A stretch of DNA of 64,000 bases. It comes from Eikenella halliae (lineage in GTDB: Bacteria > Pseudomonadota > Gammaproteobacteria > Burkholderiales > Neisseriaceae). This document shows, piece after piece, positions 16,436 to 25,129 of the stretch; position 1 is the first letter of the stretch, and every line of letters begins with the position of its first letter. The position numbers and the translations under genes were made by a program. The stretch covers positions 155,289-219,288 of the forward strand of contig NZ_LXSQ01000023.1 of assembly GCF_001648475.1 (NCBI RefSeq), read 5' to 3'. Under the pieces are notes generated by a model that did not search any database, was not told the origin of the DNA, and saw only the letters and a list, made by a program, of their open reading frames with translations.

Positions 16436-18661
16436 ATGCAACACCCGTTCAAACCCACCTTTATCGCTGCCCTGCTGGCCGCTACCGCACCCGCATGGGC
16501 CGATAATGCTGCCGAAAATGAAGGCGGCAGCGCCGAATTGGAAAGCATCCAAATCACCGCCCGCAACCGCAGCACCCGCACCGAAAACCGAAACAGCTAC
16601 ACCACCTCCGCCATGCGTACCACCACAGGGCTTTCGCTGTCGCCCAAGGAAACGCCGCAGTCGGTGAGCGTGATTACCAAACGGCAGATGAATGACCAAG
16701 GCATCACCAGCATGGAAGATGCGCTGAAAACCACCACGGGCATCAACGTTATCCGCGATACCGGCACGGCACGCTTCCAATCGCGCGGTTTCTATATCGA
16801 CCAGATTGAAGAAGACGGCATCAGCAGCGTGGTGCCCGGCGCAGTAGCCAACCCGATGTACGATGCACAATCTGCTACTGATTTGGCGGTGTACGACCAT
16901 ATCGAAGTGGTGCGTGGCGCCACGGGGCTTACCCAAGCCAACGGCGAGCCGGGCGGCACAGTCAATGCCGTGCGCAAACGCCCGACCTCAGTGCGCCAAA
17001 TACAAGGCGATGTTTTGTTTAACCGTTTTGGCACAGCCCGTACCACCGTTGATGTTTCCGGGCCAATGAACAAAGCGCAAACCCTGCGTGGGCGCGTGGT
17101 GGGCGTGGCAAGCAGGGACAGCAGCTTTAAGGACAGCGCGGCGGGTAACACATTCACTTTATACGGCGTGATGGATGCACAGTTGGGCGAGAATACCAAG
17201 CTTACTTGGGGCGGGCTGTATCAACGCAAAATATCCACACCAGACGATTGGGGCATTCCGATGGGCGTGAACGGCAGCGATTCCGACCTGCCGCGCGACA
17301 CCTTCCTCAGCTATGATTGGAGCCGTAACAGAGCCCGTAAAATCAATCTGTTTGCTGAATTGGAGCACTATTTTTCCGATGATTGGAAACTGACCGGGAC
17401 ACTCAATTACAACAACAATCATTCTTTGAAACGTAACGGCGGCATTTACAGCGGCAATACTTCCTATGCAGGCTGGACAACCGGCGGCGTTCTGCCTTCC
17501 GGCTGGCTTGGCCGGTATGACCGAAACGAAAAGCAGTTCACCATCAAAACCAATCTGAACGGCAAATACCGCCTGTTGGGGCAGGAACACGATGTGTTCT
17601 TCGGCTATACCTACAACCACAAAAGCGGCGGTGGTGAACGCCGCCAGTTCCGCCATCTTCGGTCTTACGACCCGTCTTCTTTCCGAGGCAACGAAGTGGC
17701 CGAGCCGGATTGGTATGCCGGCACACCGTGGATGTTGTGGGACTATGACAACACCGAGCGTAGTTATTCCTTAATGGCTGGTACGCGCTTCAACCCCACC
17801 GAGAAGCTGCACATTTTGGCCGGCACGCGCTACACCAACATGACCACCAAATCCGTGGTGGATTACCACTACACCAGCGGTGTGGTCGATAATGACCCGG
17901 ATAGTGTTACCGAGCGCAACCACCACCGTTTTATCCCGTATTTCGGCATCACTTACGACATCACGCCGCATCACAGTATATACGCCAGCTACACCAGCAT
18001 CTTCAAACCGAACAGCTACAAAGACCGCCACGAACGCTATCTGCCGCCGGTATTGGGCAGCAACTACGAAATCGGCTGGAAGGGCGAATGGTATGAAGGT
18101 AAGCTGAACGCTTCCGTGGCCTTATTCGACATCGAACAGAAAAACCGCAGCGTGCAGGTGTACGACAATATCATGTCGCGCTGGTATAACGAGCCGGTGG
18201 GCCGTGTGCGCAGCCGCGGCGTGGATATGGAGATTTCCGGCAAGCTGACGGACGATTGGCAGCTGTTTGCAGGCTACACGCTGAACAACAGCAAATATCT
18301 GGATGCCGAAAACCGCGGCGCTATTCCTGCGGGCACCAATTTCAGCAAACACACTCCGCGCCATATGTTCCGTCTCTACACCAGCTATCGCCTGCCCGGT
18401 GCGGCAAACAAATGGACGATTGGCGGCGGCGTAACGGCACAAAGCGAAACCTCCAGCCTGGCCAATGTGAAGCAGGGCGGTTATGCGCTGTTTAACGCCA
18501 ATGTGCAATACAGCTTCAACGACAACATGAAGCTCAGCCTGATTGGCAGCAACCTGACCGACCGGCGCGTGTATGAAAACCAGAAAACCCGGCAGAACGG
18601 CATCAACAACTATCTGATCGAGCCGCGAAACATCATGCTGAAATTCGATTGGAAGCTGTAA
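16436..18661 (+). CDS. TonB-dependent siderophore receptor
   Basis: Outer-membrane gated barrel for a ferric siderophore, driven by TonB-ExbBD. The 741-residue protein begins with a signal peptide ending APAWA, then the plug domain (KETPQSVSVITKRQMND, HIEVVRGATGLTQ, GEPGGTVNAVRKRP) and a 22-strand barrel ending in the typical aromatic C-terminus (NIMLKFDWKL). The plug motifs place it in the siderophore-receptor group with FhuE, FoxA and FpvA, which bind hydroxamates; which ligand is used here cannot be told. Start ATG 16436 with AAAGGGAAATT ribosome site. No siderophore synthesis or periplasmic permease genes are adjacent, so it stands alone and probably takes up siderophores made by others. 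Confidence 0.9.
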   Translation: MQHPFKPTFIAALLAATAPAWADNAAENEGGSAELESIQITARNRSTRTENRNSYTTSAMRTTTGLSLSPKETPQSVSVITKRQMNDQGITSMEDALKTTTGINVIRDTGTARFQSRGFYIDQIEEDGISSVVPGAVANPMYDAQSATDLAVYDHIEVVRGATGLTQANGEPGGTVNAVRKRPTSVRQIQGDVLFNRFGTARTTVDVSGPMNKAQTLRGRVVGVASRDSSFKDSAAGNTFTLYGVMDAQLGENTKLTWGGLYQRKISTPDDWGIPMGVNGSDSDLPRDTFLSYDWSRNRARKINLFAELEHYFSDDWKLTGTLNYNNNHSLKRNGGIYSGNTSYAGWTTGGVLPSGWLGRYDRNEKQFTIKTNLNGKYRLLGQEHDVFFGYTYNHKSGGGERRQFRHLRSYDPSSFRGNEVAEPDWYAGTPWMLWDYDNTERSYSLMAGTRFNPTEKLHILAGTRYTNMTTKSVVDYHYTSGVVDNDPDSVTERNHHRFIPYFGITYDITPHHSIYASYTSIFKPNSYKDRHERYLPPVLGSNYEIGWKGEWYEGKLNASVALFDIEQKNRSVQVYDNIMSRWYNEPVGRVRSRGVDMEISGKLTDDWQLFAGYTLNNSKYLDAENRGAIPAGTNFSKHTPRHMFRLYTSYRLPGAANKWTIGGGVTAQSETSSLANVKQGGYALFNANVQYSFNDNMKLSLIGSNLTDRRVYENQKTRQNGINNYLIEPRNIMLKFDWKL

Positions 18662-18685
18662 TCCCGCCGCGCGGGCAAAGAGAAA

Positions 18686-18713
18686 AGGCTACCTGAAAAT
18701 TTTCAGGTAGCCT
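18686..18713. terminator. DUS-pair terminator after the TonB receptor
   Basis: AGGCTACCTGAAAA meets its complement without spacer, a perfect 28-bp palindrome, between the receptor and the convergent CsbD-like gene, so it can serve both. Confidence 0.75.
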
Positions 18714-18760
18714 CTGTTCGGCGGCGTGGGGCAGGGCAGTTTGCCGTGCCGTTTGCTCAG

Positions 18761-19006
18761 TTAGAACTTGCTTTTGATGTCGTTGATCAGGCCTTCGGCT
18801 TTGCCTTTGGCTTCGCTCATCAGCTCTTCAGCGGATTTTTTGCCTTTTTCCAGCACATCGGCCGCTTGTTTTTCCACGTCGGCAATGGCTTCTTTAGCTT
18901 TGCCCACGCCTTCTTGAATCAGGCCTTCGGCTTGCAGTTTGCTGCTGCCGATGGCATCGCCCACTTCTTTTTTCACTTTGCCTGCGATATCGTCGAAATT
19001 GCTCAT
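18761..19006 (-). CDS. CsbD-like small stress protein
   Basis: An 81-residue hydrophilic, Ala/Lys/Glu-rich, fully helical protein. The opening MSNFDDIAGKVKKEVGDAIG with the repeated G-K-x-K-E-x(0-1)-G spacing is that of the CsbD family (YjbJ-like), abundant stress-induced proteins of unknown mechanism. The ATG at 19006 is preceded by CAGGAGTATTTTT, a good ribosome site; the frame is open upstream to 19099 but without family similarity. Single gene. Confidence 0.82.
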   Translation of the reverse strand: MSNFDDIAGKVKKEVGDAIGSSKLQAEGLIQEGVGKAKEAIADVEKQAADVLEKGKKSAEELMSEAKGKAEGLINDIKSKF

Positions 19007-19102
19007 AAAAATACTCCTGGGTTGTGTGGTATAAGGGTTGAAACTATAAACCTTTTTTGCTTTGCAAGTAAAACCGATTAACCTTGCTTTACCATCCAAT
19101 AT

Positions 19103-19208
19103 TATAGTGGATTAAAATAAGAATGGGACAAGGCGGCGAGCCGCAGACAGTATGAGCAATATGGCAAGGCGAGCCAACGCTGTAGCATTCTTATGCTAAT
19201 TCACTATA
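19103..19208. repeat. Correia-like miniature repeat element
   Basis: A 106-bp element with left end TATAGTGGATTAAAATAAGAATG and right end CATTCTTATGCTAATTCACTATA; interior blocks GACAAGGCGGCGAGCCGCAG and GCAAGGCGAGCCAACGCTG. The subterminal stem (AAGAATG/CATTCTT) differs from that of the other copies but still pairs with itself. It ends 26 bp before the likely start of the ABC transporter gene. Confidence 0.85.
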
Positions 19209-19234
19209 TCCATATCCCATTTTCAGGTAGCCTC

Positions 19235-20947
19235 GTGAAAACCCTCCGCCGTTTCCTCCGTCTTGCCGCTCCGTTTTGGTTTGCCAAAAGCCAATGGCGC
19301 GAATGGCTGCTTTTGGCTGCCGTGGTCGGCTGTTCGCTCGCCATCGTGCGCGTCAGCGTGCTGATTACCGATTGGAACAAAACGTTTTACGATGCGCTTG
19401 CCGCCTTCGAAAGTGCCGCCATGCCCGCACTGGCCGGCGAATATCTGCTGTATATCACCTTGGTGACCGCCTTGGTCGCCTTCGGCAACTGGTTGCGCAA
19501 AATCCTGCTGTTCCGCTGGCGCAGCCACCTTACGCAGCAGTTCCAGCAGCAATGGCTCGGCTGCAGCCACCACTACCGCCTGCAATTGCAACACGGAGGC
19601 GGGCCGGACAACCCCGACCAGCGCATTGCCGAAGACATCTTCCTACTCTCGGAAAAAAGCATCGATTTGTTCAAATATTTCATCATGAACGCCGCCAAAC
19701 TCGGCGCATTCGTGGTGATTTTGTGGCAGCTGTCCGGTGTGCAAACCTTCAAAATCTTCGGGCAAAACATCACGGTGCACGGCTATCTGGTGTGGGTGGC
19801 GCTGGCCTATTCGGCAGCCTGCACGCTGCTCACCCACCTGATCGGCCGCAGGCTCCAGCCGCTCAACGTGGAACGCCAGCACCGCGAAGCCGACTACCGC
19901 GCCACCCTCTTGCGCGTGCGCGACCACGCCGAGCAAATTGCCCTCTATCGCGGCGAAGCTGCCGAACAAAGCCGCCTGAACCGCCGCTTTGAAGCCGTGC
20001 GCCGCAACTGGCGCGAGCTCATCGGCCGCGAACTGCGCCTGGAAACCTTTTCCGCCGCCTATCTGCGCCTCTCCATGTTTATCCCCATCATCGCCACCCT
20101 GCCCATGTATCTGGCGCATACCCTCACTTTCGGCGACATGATGAAGGCGCGCAGCGCGTTTTCCAACGTGCAGGACGGCTTCGGCTGGTTTATGGATTAC
20201 TACAAACGCATCATCGAATGGGCATCCGTGGTGGAACGTCTGGACGGTTTTCAGGTAGCCCTGAATACGCTGGAGGACGTACCGCAAAAGCAGCCCGCAC
20301 ATGATAGCGACGGCGAATCCGGCCAAACCGCCGTACTCAAAGCAGACAGCCTTACCCTCCGCACTGCAACCGGTCGTACCCTGCTGCATGGCCTCTCGCT
20401 CGCCGCCCGCGCCCCCGAATGGCTGCTGCTCGAAGGCCGCAGCGGCATCGGCAAATCCACCCTGCTGCGCACGCTGGCCGGGCTGTGGCCGTATTACCAA
20501 GGCCGTTTCGCCATCCAAGGCCGCAGCCTGTTTCTGCCGCAACGCCCCTACCTGCCGCACGACAGCCTGCGCAACGTGCTCGCCTACCCATACGCCGTTG
20601 CGCCTGATAATGCCGCCATCGCCCAAGTATTGAAGCAAACCGGCCTGCCGCGTCTGGCCGCGCTCGATCCCGATGCCGAACACGAGTGGCACAACATCCT
20701 CTCCGGCGGTGAACAGCAGCGCCTCAGCCTTGCCCGAGCCTTGCTGCATCGCCCCGACGTATTGTTTCTGGACGAAGCCACCAACCAGCTGGACGACGCT
20801 TCCGCCGCCGAATTGATGCGCACATTGCGGCAAGCCCTGCCGGATGCCTTATGCATCGGTATCAGCCATCAGGCAAGGATTCAGGAGCTGTTTGAGCGGA
20901 GGGTGGATTTAGCGGAGTTTGCAACAAGAGAAGAGAACGGCCTGTGA
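19235..20947 (+). CDS. YddA/SbmA-like ABC transporter, fused permease and ATPase
   Basis: Half-transporter of about 570 residues: an SbmA/BacA-like membrane domain of some five to six segments (WREWLLLAAVVGCSLAIVR, TDWNKTFYDALAAFE, the family's hallmark WxxxFYDAL stretch) followed by a nucleotide-binding domain with Walker A GRSGIGKSTLLR, signature LSGGEQQRLSLAR and Walker B VLFLDEATNQLD. Related proteins export or import peptides, vitamin B12 or long-chain acyl compounds; the substrate here is unknown. The GTG at 19235 (VKTLRRFLRLA) is preferred; an ATG at 19193 lies inside the Correia-like terminal repeat and would add DUS-derived residues. Confidence 0.85.
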   Translation: MKTLRRFLRLAAPFWFAKSQWREWLLLAAVVGCSLAIVRVSVLITDWNKTFYDALAAFESAAMPALAGEYLLYITLVTALVAFGNWLRKILLFRWRSHLTQQFQQQWLGCSHHYRLQLQHGGGPDNPDQRIAEDIFLLSEKSIDLFKYFIMNAAKLGAFVVILWQLSGVQTFKIFGQNITVHGYLVWVALAYSAACTLLTHLIGRRLQPLNVERQHREADYRATLLRVRDHAEQIALYRGEAAEQSRLNRRFEAVRRNWRELIGRELRLETFSAAYLRLSMFIPIIATLPMYLAHTLTFGDMMKARSAFSNVQDGFGWFMDYYKRIIEWASVVERLDGFQVALNTLEDVPQKQPAHDSDGESGQTAVLKADSLTLRTATGRTLLHGLSLAARAPEWLLLEGRSGIGKSTLLRTLAGLWPYYQGRFAIQGRSLFLPQRPYLPHDSLRNVLAYPYAVAPDNAAIAQVLKQTGLPRLAALDPDAEHEWHNILSGGEQQRLSLARALLHRPDVLFLDEATNQLDDASAAELMRTLRQALPDALCIGISHQARIQELFERRVDLAEFATREENGL

Positions 20948-21504
20948 GGCAGCGGGAGAAAGGCTGGCGTAAACTGATTTACCTTTTGCTACCGCGTGGA
21001 TTTATCTTGTCGTATTTCTAGGTTGCCTGCGGATTGGAGCCGTTGAGCGGAAGTTAAGTTGGTTTGTGATAGCTTCGCAGAAACTCGGCTTTCTTCGAAA
21101 ACCTCGTTTTCAGGTAGCCTTTTTGATTGGATGGATATTGAATGAGGTGGCAGATAGAGGTTTCTGAAAGGCTTTCTATGCTACTAAAGATTTCAGGTAG
21201 CCTTTGGGGCAGGGAGGGTAGTGGATGCGGTGGATTCGAGTAAGGGGTGGGTTGGCGGTGCGGAGCAATAGCGCGGCAATTCGGGATGTGCTCTCGGGCT
21301 GCGCCTGTGTGAAGGCTACCTGAAAATCTGGTTTCGCAGAAACTCGGCTTTCTTCGGAAAGCTCGGTCTGCTCTGCAGAAACGAAGCTTCCTTCAGCAGC
21401 TTCGTTTTAGCTCCGCAGAAACTCAGCTTCCTTCGGAAACTTCGGTCCGCCTCGCAGAAACTCAGCTTTCTTCGAAAGCCTCGTTTTCAGGTAGCCTTGG
21501 TTGT
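20948..21504. other. Gene-free spacer with repeated 38-bp motif
   Basis: No coding gene is supported in these 557 bp. The right part (21076-21497) is built of five related copies of a roughly 38-bp unit, listed as a repeat, and there are single DUS words near 21108, 21190, 21313 and 21484. Confidence 0.6.
21076..21497. repeat. Five-copy dispersed repeat with GCAGAAACTC core
   Basis: Copies begin near 21076, 21333, 21373, 21412 and 21451. Each carries GCAGAAACTCRGCTT or a close form, then CTTCGGAAA or CTTCGAAA and CTCG/TTCG; the last four are almost in tandem. Two of the copies run directly into a reverse DUS (TTTTCAGGTAGCCT). They could fold as small hairpins (GAAGC..GCTTC). Confidence 0.65.
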
Positions 21505-22380
21505 TTATGGCTCGGGCGGGGTGTCGGCAGCATTCTTTTGCTGTTTGAGGAAATCTTTGGCGGCGGCTTGTTCGGCTTCGTTGCCGTAGCGGATGTTTTT
21601 CAGGGCGCGGCGGTGGGCGGCTTGTTGCTGGGCGGCGGCGATTTGTTGTTGGCGGAAGCTGTCGTGGTTGCTGGGCACGGTGCGTTGGTTTTGCCGGGCT
21701 TGGGCGCTGGCCATGGCGCGGGCGATGAGGTCGGCGGGATTGAAGGCAGGCGCGGCAGGATGGCCTGGTTTGGCGGGTGTGGCTGCCGGTTGGGCAGTTG
21801 GGGGCGTTTGGGCGGCTGCTTGCACGGCGGCGGCCCGTTGGGCAAGGTGGGCTTGGCGTTCGGCGGCGGCACGCTGTTGGCGCTGCTCGCGGTGTTGGAG
21901 GCGTTGTTTGGCGTGTGCGGCGGCGGCGCGGCGGGCTTGTTCCGGTTGGGCTTGGGCGCCGGCGCGGGGCAAGACGGCATCGGACACGGGCTGCATTTCG
22001 ATGCAGTCTACGGGGCAGGGCGGCAGGCAAAGGCCGCAGCCGGTGCATTCGTCGGCCAGCACGGTGTGCATGAGTTTGGATGCGCCGAGGATGGCATCGA
22101 CGGGGCAGGCTTTGATGCAGGCGGTGCAGCCGATGCAGGCGGCTTCGTCGATATAGGCCAGGGCTTTTACGGCGGCCTTTTCGGGTTGGGCCAGGGGCAG
22201 CGGCGGGGTGTGCAGCAGCTCGGCGAGTTCTTGCAGCACGATGTCGCCGCCGGGTGGGCAGAGGTTGATGGGGGCTTGGCCTTGGGCGATGGCTTGGGCA
22301 TAGGGGGCGCAGCCGTCGTAGCCGCATTGGCGGCATTGGGTTTGCGGCAGGAGGGCTTCGATTTGGCTGGCGGTGGGCAT
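21505..22380 (-). CDS. rnfB: RnfB-like iron-sulfur protein with Ala/Gln-rich tail
   Basis: A 291-residue protein resembling subunit B of the Rnf electron-transport complex but without its N-terminal membrane anchor. The N-terminal cluster motif has cysteines 16, 19, 24 and 41 (QCRQCGYDGC, NLCPPGG), then two ferredoxin-type clusters CIGCTACIKACPVD and CTGCGLCLPPCPVD. Residues from about 150 on are a low-complexity Ala/Gln/Arg stretch with coiled-coil character. The ATG at 22380 (MPTASQIEALLPQTQ) matches family starts; the frame further upstream is not similar. No other rnf genes are in the window, so its partner is unknown. It may serve endonuclease III-type or other ferredoxin functions. Confidence 0.78.
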   Translation of the reverse strand: MPTASQIEALLPQTQCRQCGYDGCAPYAQAIAQGQAPINLCPPGGDIVLQELAELLHTPPLPLAQPEKAAVKALAYIDEAACIGCTACIKACPVDAILGASKLMHTVLADECTGCGLCLPPCPVDCIEMQPVSDAVLPRAGAQAQPEQARRAAAAHAKQRLQHREQRQQRAAAERQAHLAQRAAAVQAAAQTPPTAQPAATPAKPGHPAAPAFNPADLIARAMASAQARQNQRTVPSNHDSFRQQQIAAAQQQAAHRRALKNIRYGNEAEQAAAKDFLKQQKNAADTPPEP

Positions 22381-22520
22381 GGTGGTGTGGCAGTTGGGTT
22401 TGGTTATAGGTTGATTGCAGTTTAATTTCTGAATACGGGGTCGGCTTGCTTTGCGGCGCGTGGATGGCTGCTTGGTATCGAACATTAATCTGCTTTATTT
22501 TAACACGCGGTTTCAAGCTC

Positions 22521-22564
22521 AAAGGCTACCTGAAAATCAGTTTGGCGATTTTCAGGTAGCCTTT
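22521..22564 (-). terminator. DUS-pair terminator of nrdB
   Basis: AAAGGCTACCTGAAAATC and its complement around an eight-base loop, 21 bp beyond the nrdB stop, separating nrdB from the rnfB-like gene. Confidence 0.75.
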
Positions 22565-22584
22565 TGGCTGGGCTTCGGGCGGGC

Positions 22585-23739
22585 TTACAGTTCGAAGTCG
22601 CCCAAGTCGTCGGCGCTGACTTCGGCGTCGATTTGGCCGATGAGGTAGGAGGAGATTTCCACTTCCTGCGGGGCTACCTGAACGTTGTCGGAGGAGAGCC
22701 AGGCGTTGATCCAGGGGATGGGGTTTTGCGTGGCGGCGGGGAAGGCGGCGTTCAGGCCGACGGCCATCATGCGGTGGTTGGTGATGTATTCCACATATTG
22801 GCACAGGATGTCTTTGTTCAGGCCGATCATGCTGCCGTCTTTGAAGAGGTATTCCGCCCACTCTTTTTCCTGTTCGGCGGCTTTTTTGAAGAGTTCGAAG
22901 CAGTCGTTTTCCAGTTCGGCGGCGATTTCGGCCATTTCGGGGTCGTCGGCGCCGCTTCGCATGAGGTTGAGCATGTGCTGGGTGCTGGTGAGGTGCAGGG
23001 CTTCGTCGCGGGCGATGAGTTTGATGATTTTGGCATTGCCTTCCATCAGTTCGCGCTCGGCAAAGGCGAAGGAGCAGGCGAAGGAAACGTAGAAGCGGAT
23101 GGCTTCGAGTACGTTGACGCACATCAGGCAGAGGTAGAGTTTTTTCTTCAAATCGCGCAGGCTCACCACGATGGTTTTGCCGTTGACGCGGTGCTCGCCT
23201 TCGCCCAACAGGTTGTAATATTGGGTGTATTCGATGAGGTCGTCGTAGTAGCAGGCAATATCTTCGGCACGGGCGATGATGTATTCGTTTTGCACGATGT
23301 CGTCGAACACGACGGAGGGGTCGTTGACGATGTTGCGGATAATGTGGGTGTAGCTGCGCGAATGGATGGTTTCGCTGAAGCTCCAGGTTTCAATCCAGGT
23401 TTCGAGCTCGGGAATGGATACCAAGGGCAGCAGGGCGACGTTGGGGCTGCGGCCTTGGATGGAATCGAGCAGGGTTTGGTATTTGAGGTTGCTGATGAAG
23501 ATGTGTTTTTCGTGGTCGGGCAGGTTGGCGTAGTCGATGCGGTCGCGCGATACGTCGATCTCTTCCGGCCGCCAGAAGAAGGAAAGCTGTTTTTCAATCA
23601 GTTTTTCAAATATTTCGTATTTCTGCTGGTCGTAGCGGGCAACGTTGACGGGCTGGCCGAAAAACATCGGCTCTTTGAGGGCATCGTTTTTTTCCTTGCT
23701 GAAGGTGCTGTAGGACATGACGAGGTGTTCGCAGGACAT
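22585..23739 (-). CDS. nrdB: Class Ia ribonucleotide reductase beta subunit
   Basis: Holds the diiron centre and tyrosyl radical used by NrdA to make deoxynucleotides. The sequence is very close to the enterobacterial NrdB: KEPMFFGQPVNVARYDQQKY, QLSFFWRPEEIDVSRDR, the SETIHSRSYTHIIRN and ERELMEGNAKIIKLIARDEALH iron-ligand blocks, and the C-terminal DDLGDFEL tail that docks on NrdA. 384 residues from 23739; an internal ATG at 23718 (MSYSTFSKEKND) aligns better with other NrdB starts and may be the true one. It lies downstream of nrdA, but a NERD-domain gene and a DUS terminator sit between them. Confidence 0.95.
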   Translation of the reverse strand: MSCEHLVMSYSTFSKEKNDALKEPMFFGQPVNVARYDQQKYEIFEKLIEKQLSFFWRPEEIDVSRDRIDYANLPDHEKHIFISNLKYQTLLDSIQGRSPNVALLPLVSIPELETWIETWSFSETIHSRSYTHIIRNIVNDPSVVFDDIVQNEYIIARAEDIACYYDDLIEYTQYYNLLGEGEHRVNGKTIVVSLRDLKKKLYLCLMCVNVLEAIRFYVSFACSFAFAERELMEGNAKIIKLIARDEALHLTSTQHMLNLMRSGADDPEMAEIAAELENDCFELFKKAAEQEKEWAEYLFKDGSMIGLNKDILCQYVEYITNHRMMAVGLNAAFPAATQNPIPWINAWLSSDNVQVAPQEVEISSYLIGQIDAEVSADDLGDFEL

Positions 23740-23811
23740 GGCGGGATCTCTTTTGCAATGTGATTAGTGAAGGATATAGGGCTTCAGGCTACCTGAAAAT
23801 AATATAGCGGG

Positions 23812-25017
23812 TTAGGTACGGTTTTTGGCACGTTGGTGTTCCATGCAATACAGTTTACCGTGAAAACGTTTGGAATATTTTTGGCAATATTGGACAACTG
23901 CCGGGGTAAGCTTCTTATAGCAGCCTGGGTGGTTGCAATGGATTTGTTCTGTTTCTATTTGCCCGGCCTGGGCGTTGCTTATTTTGTCGGTTGTGTTGTG
24001 CTGCTGATGTTCGCGGCAATACAGTTTGCCGCCGAAACGGCTGCTGTGTTTTTGGCAATATTGAATGACTGCCTGGCTGAGTTTTTCATGACAGCCTGAG
24101 TGTTCGCAGTATTCATCACGTCTGGTTTTGGATTCGGGGCTGGCGGGGGGTGCTTGTTGTTGTAAGGTTGCCTGCTGGTGCTCGCGACAGTATATTTTGC
24201 CGTTGAAGCGTTCATGGTTATGCAGGCATAGCAATGCTTCATTTTTGCTGATGGCTTGCCCGCAGGTGTGGCAGTGTGTCAATAAGGGTTTGATGGAGTT
24301 GGGCAGATATTCCAATAGCCCTTCCGGTTTGTGTTCTGCCGCAATGCGACGTCCCCATTCTTGAATGGTTTCGTTGTTGATTAGCAGGGCATCAAACATA
24401 TGGTTGAGAACGAAGCCGACGCCTACTCTGTTTTCGCCGAATTGTTCGTGCCATTGCCGGATAGCATCGGCTTTGATGACGCAGGAAGTATCAAAATCTT
24501 TGCTATCGGGCCGGCGGATAATGGACTGCGGCGACACAAGAACGGCATGGTGTACTTCCAGCGGCCGACCGGTTTTCATTTTCACGCCGATACGGTCAAA
24601 CAGGTTCAATAGGATTCGTTCGTGCCGTTTGCTTTGTTCGATAGGGGATGGAATCCCCTTTTTCTTACCGCTGGGGTATTGAACCGTGAATTCGCCGAAT
24701 TTGTTGATAGTGAGGTTGCCATTGAAGTTTTTGGTTTCCAACAAGATGGCAAAAACGCGGTTAATCAATAGATGATCGATTTGCGCAACTTCTCCGTCGA
24801 TTTCTATCCGCAAGTCATGGATGACAACATAGTATTTGCTGTCTTTTAGGTAGTTGTCGATATAAAAGGCAGCATCTTTCTCACCGTTGATACCGGTGCG
24901 CAGTTTCCATAATTTATCGGTCAGCTGTTCGCGCTGCTGCTTGTTGAGCGGCAGTTTATCTACGGCCTCGAGCAGTTTCAGCTTGCTGCTTTTATCGTCG
25001 GCAGATTTAATCAGCAT
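23812..25017 (-). CDS. NERD nuclease-domain protein with three Cys/His-rich modules
   Basis: A 401-residue protein. Residues about 40-165 form a NERD (nuclease-related) domain with the expected acidic and basic residues in GEKDAAFYID (E46), AQIDHLLIN (D81), LLETKNFNG (E94, K96) and EQSKRH (Q128). The C-terminal part, residues 249-396, has three similar modules, each with two N-terminal cysteines, a central cysteine and a final C-x2-H: 249/252/264/277/280, 304/309/321/334/337 and 361/366/378/391/394, all ending in the pattern RF-x-GK-x-YC-x-EHQ. They look like zinc-binding, possibly nucleic-acid-binding, modules. The gene sits between nrdA and nrdB on the same strand. Function is unknown; a DNA repair or defence role is only inferred. 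Confidence 0.75.
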   Translation of the reverse strand: MLIKSADDKSSKLKLLEAVDKLPLNKQQREQLTDKLWKLRTGINGEKDAAFYIDNYLKDSKYYVVIHDLRIEIDGEVAQIDHLLINRVFAILLETKNFNGNLTINKFGEFTVQYPSGKKKGIPSPIEQSKRHERILLNLFDRIGVKMKTGRPLEVHHAVLVSPQSIIRRPDSKDFDTSCVIKADAIRQWHEQFGENRVGVGFVLNHMFDALLINNETIQEWGRRIAAEHKPEGLLEYLPNSIKPLLTHCHTCGQAISKNEALLCLHNHERFNGKIYCREHQQATLQQQAPPASPESKTRRDEYCEHSGCHEKLSQAVIQYCQKHSSRFGGKLYCREHQQHNTTDKISNAQAGQIETEQIHCNHPGCYKKLTPAVVQYCQKYSKRFHGKLYCMEHQRAKNRT

Positions 25018-25080
25018 GATGTGGATGTGGGAAAAAGGGTTTTCAGGTAGCCTGTTGGGCTGAAATCAACAAGGAGTAAT

Positions 25081-25117
25081 AGGCTACCTGAAAATAAACT
25101 CCTTTTTCAGGTAGCCT
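25081..25117 (-). terminator. DUS-pair terminator of nrdA
   Basis: AGGCTACCTGAAAA and TTTTTCAGGTAGCCT around a nine-base loop, 13 bp beyond the nrdA stop. Another reverse DUS is at 25041-25053. These suggest that nrdA and the downstream NERD/nrdB genes are not one simple transcript. Confidence 0.7.
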
Positions 25118-25129
25118 CATTATTACAAG

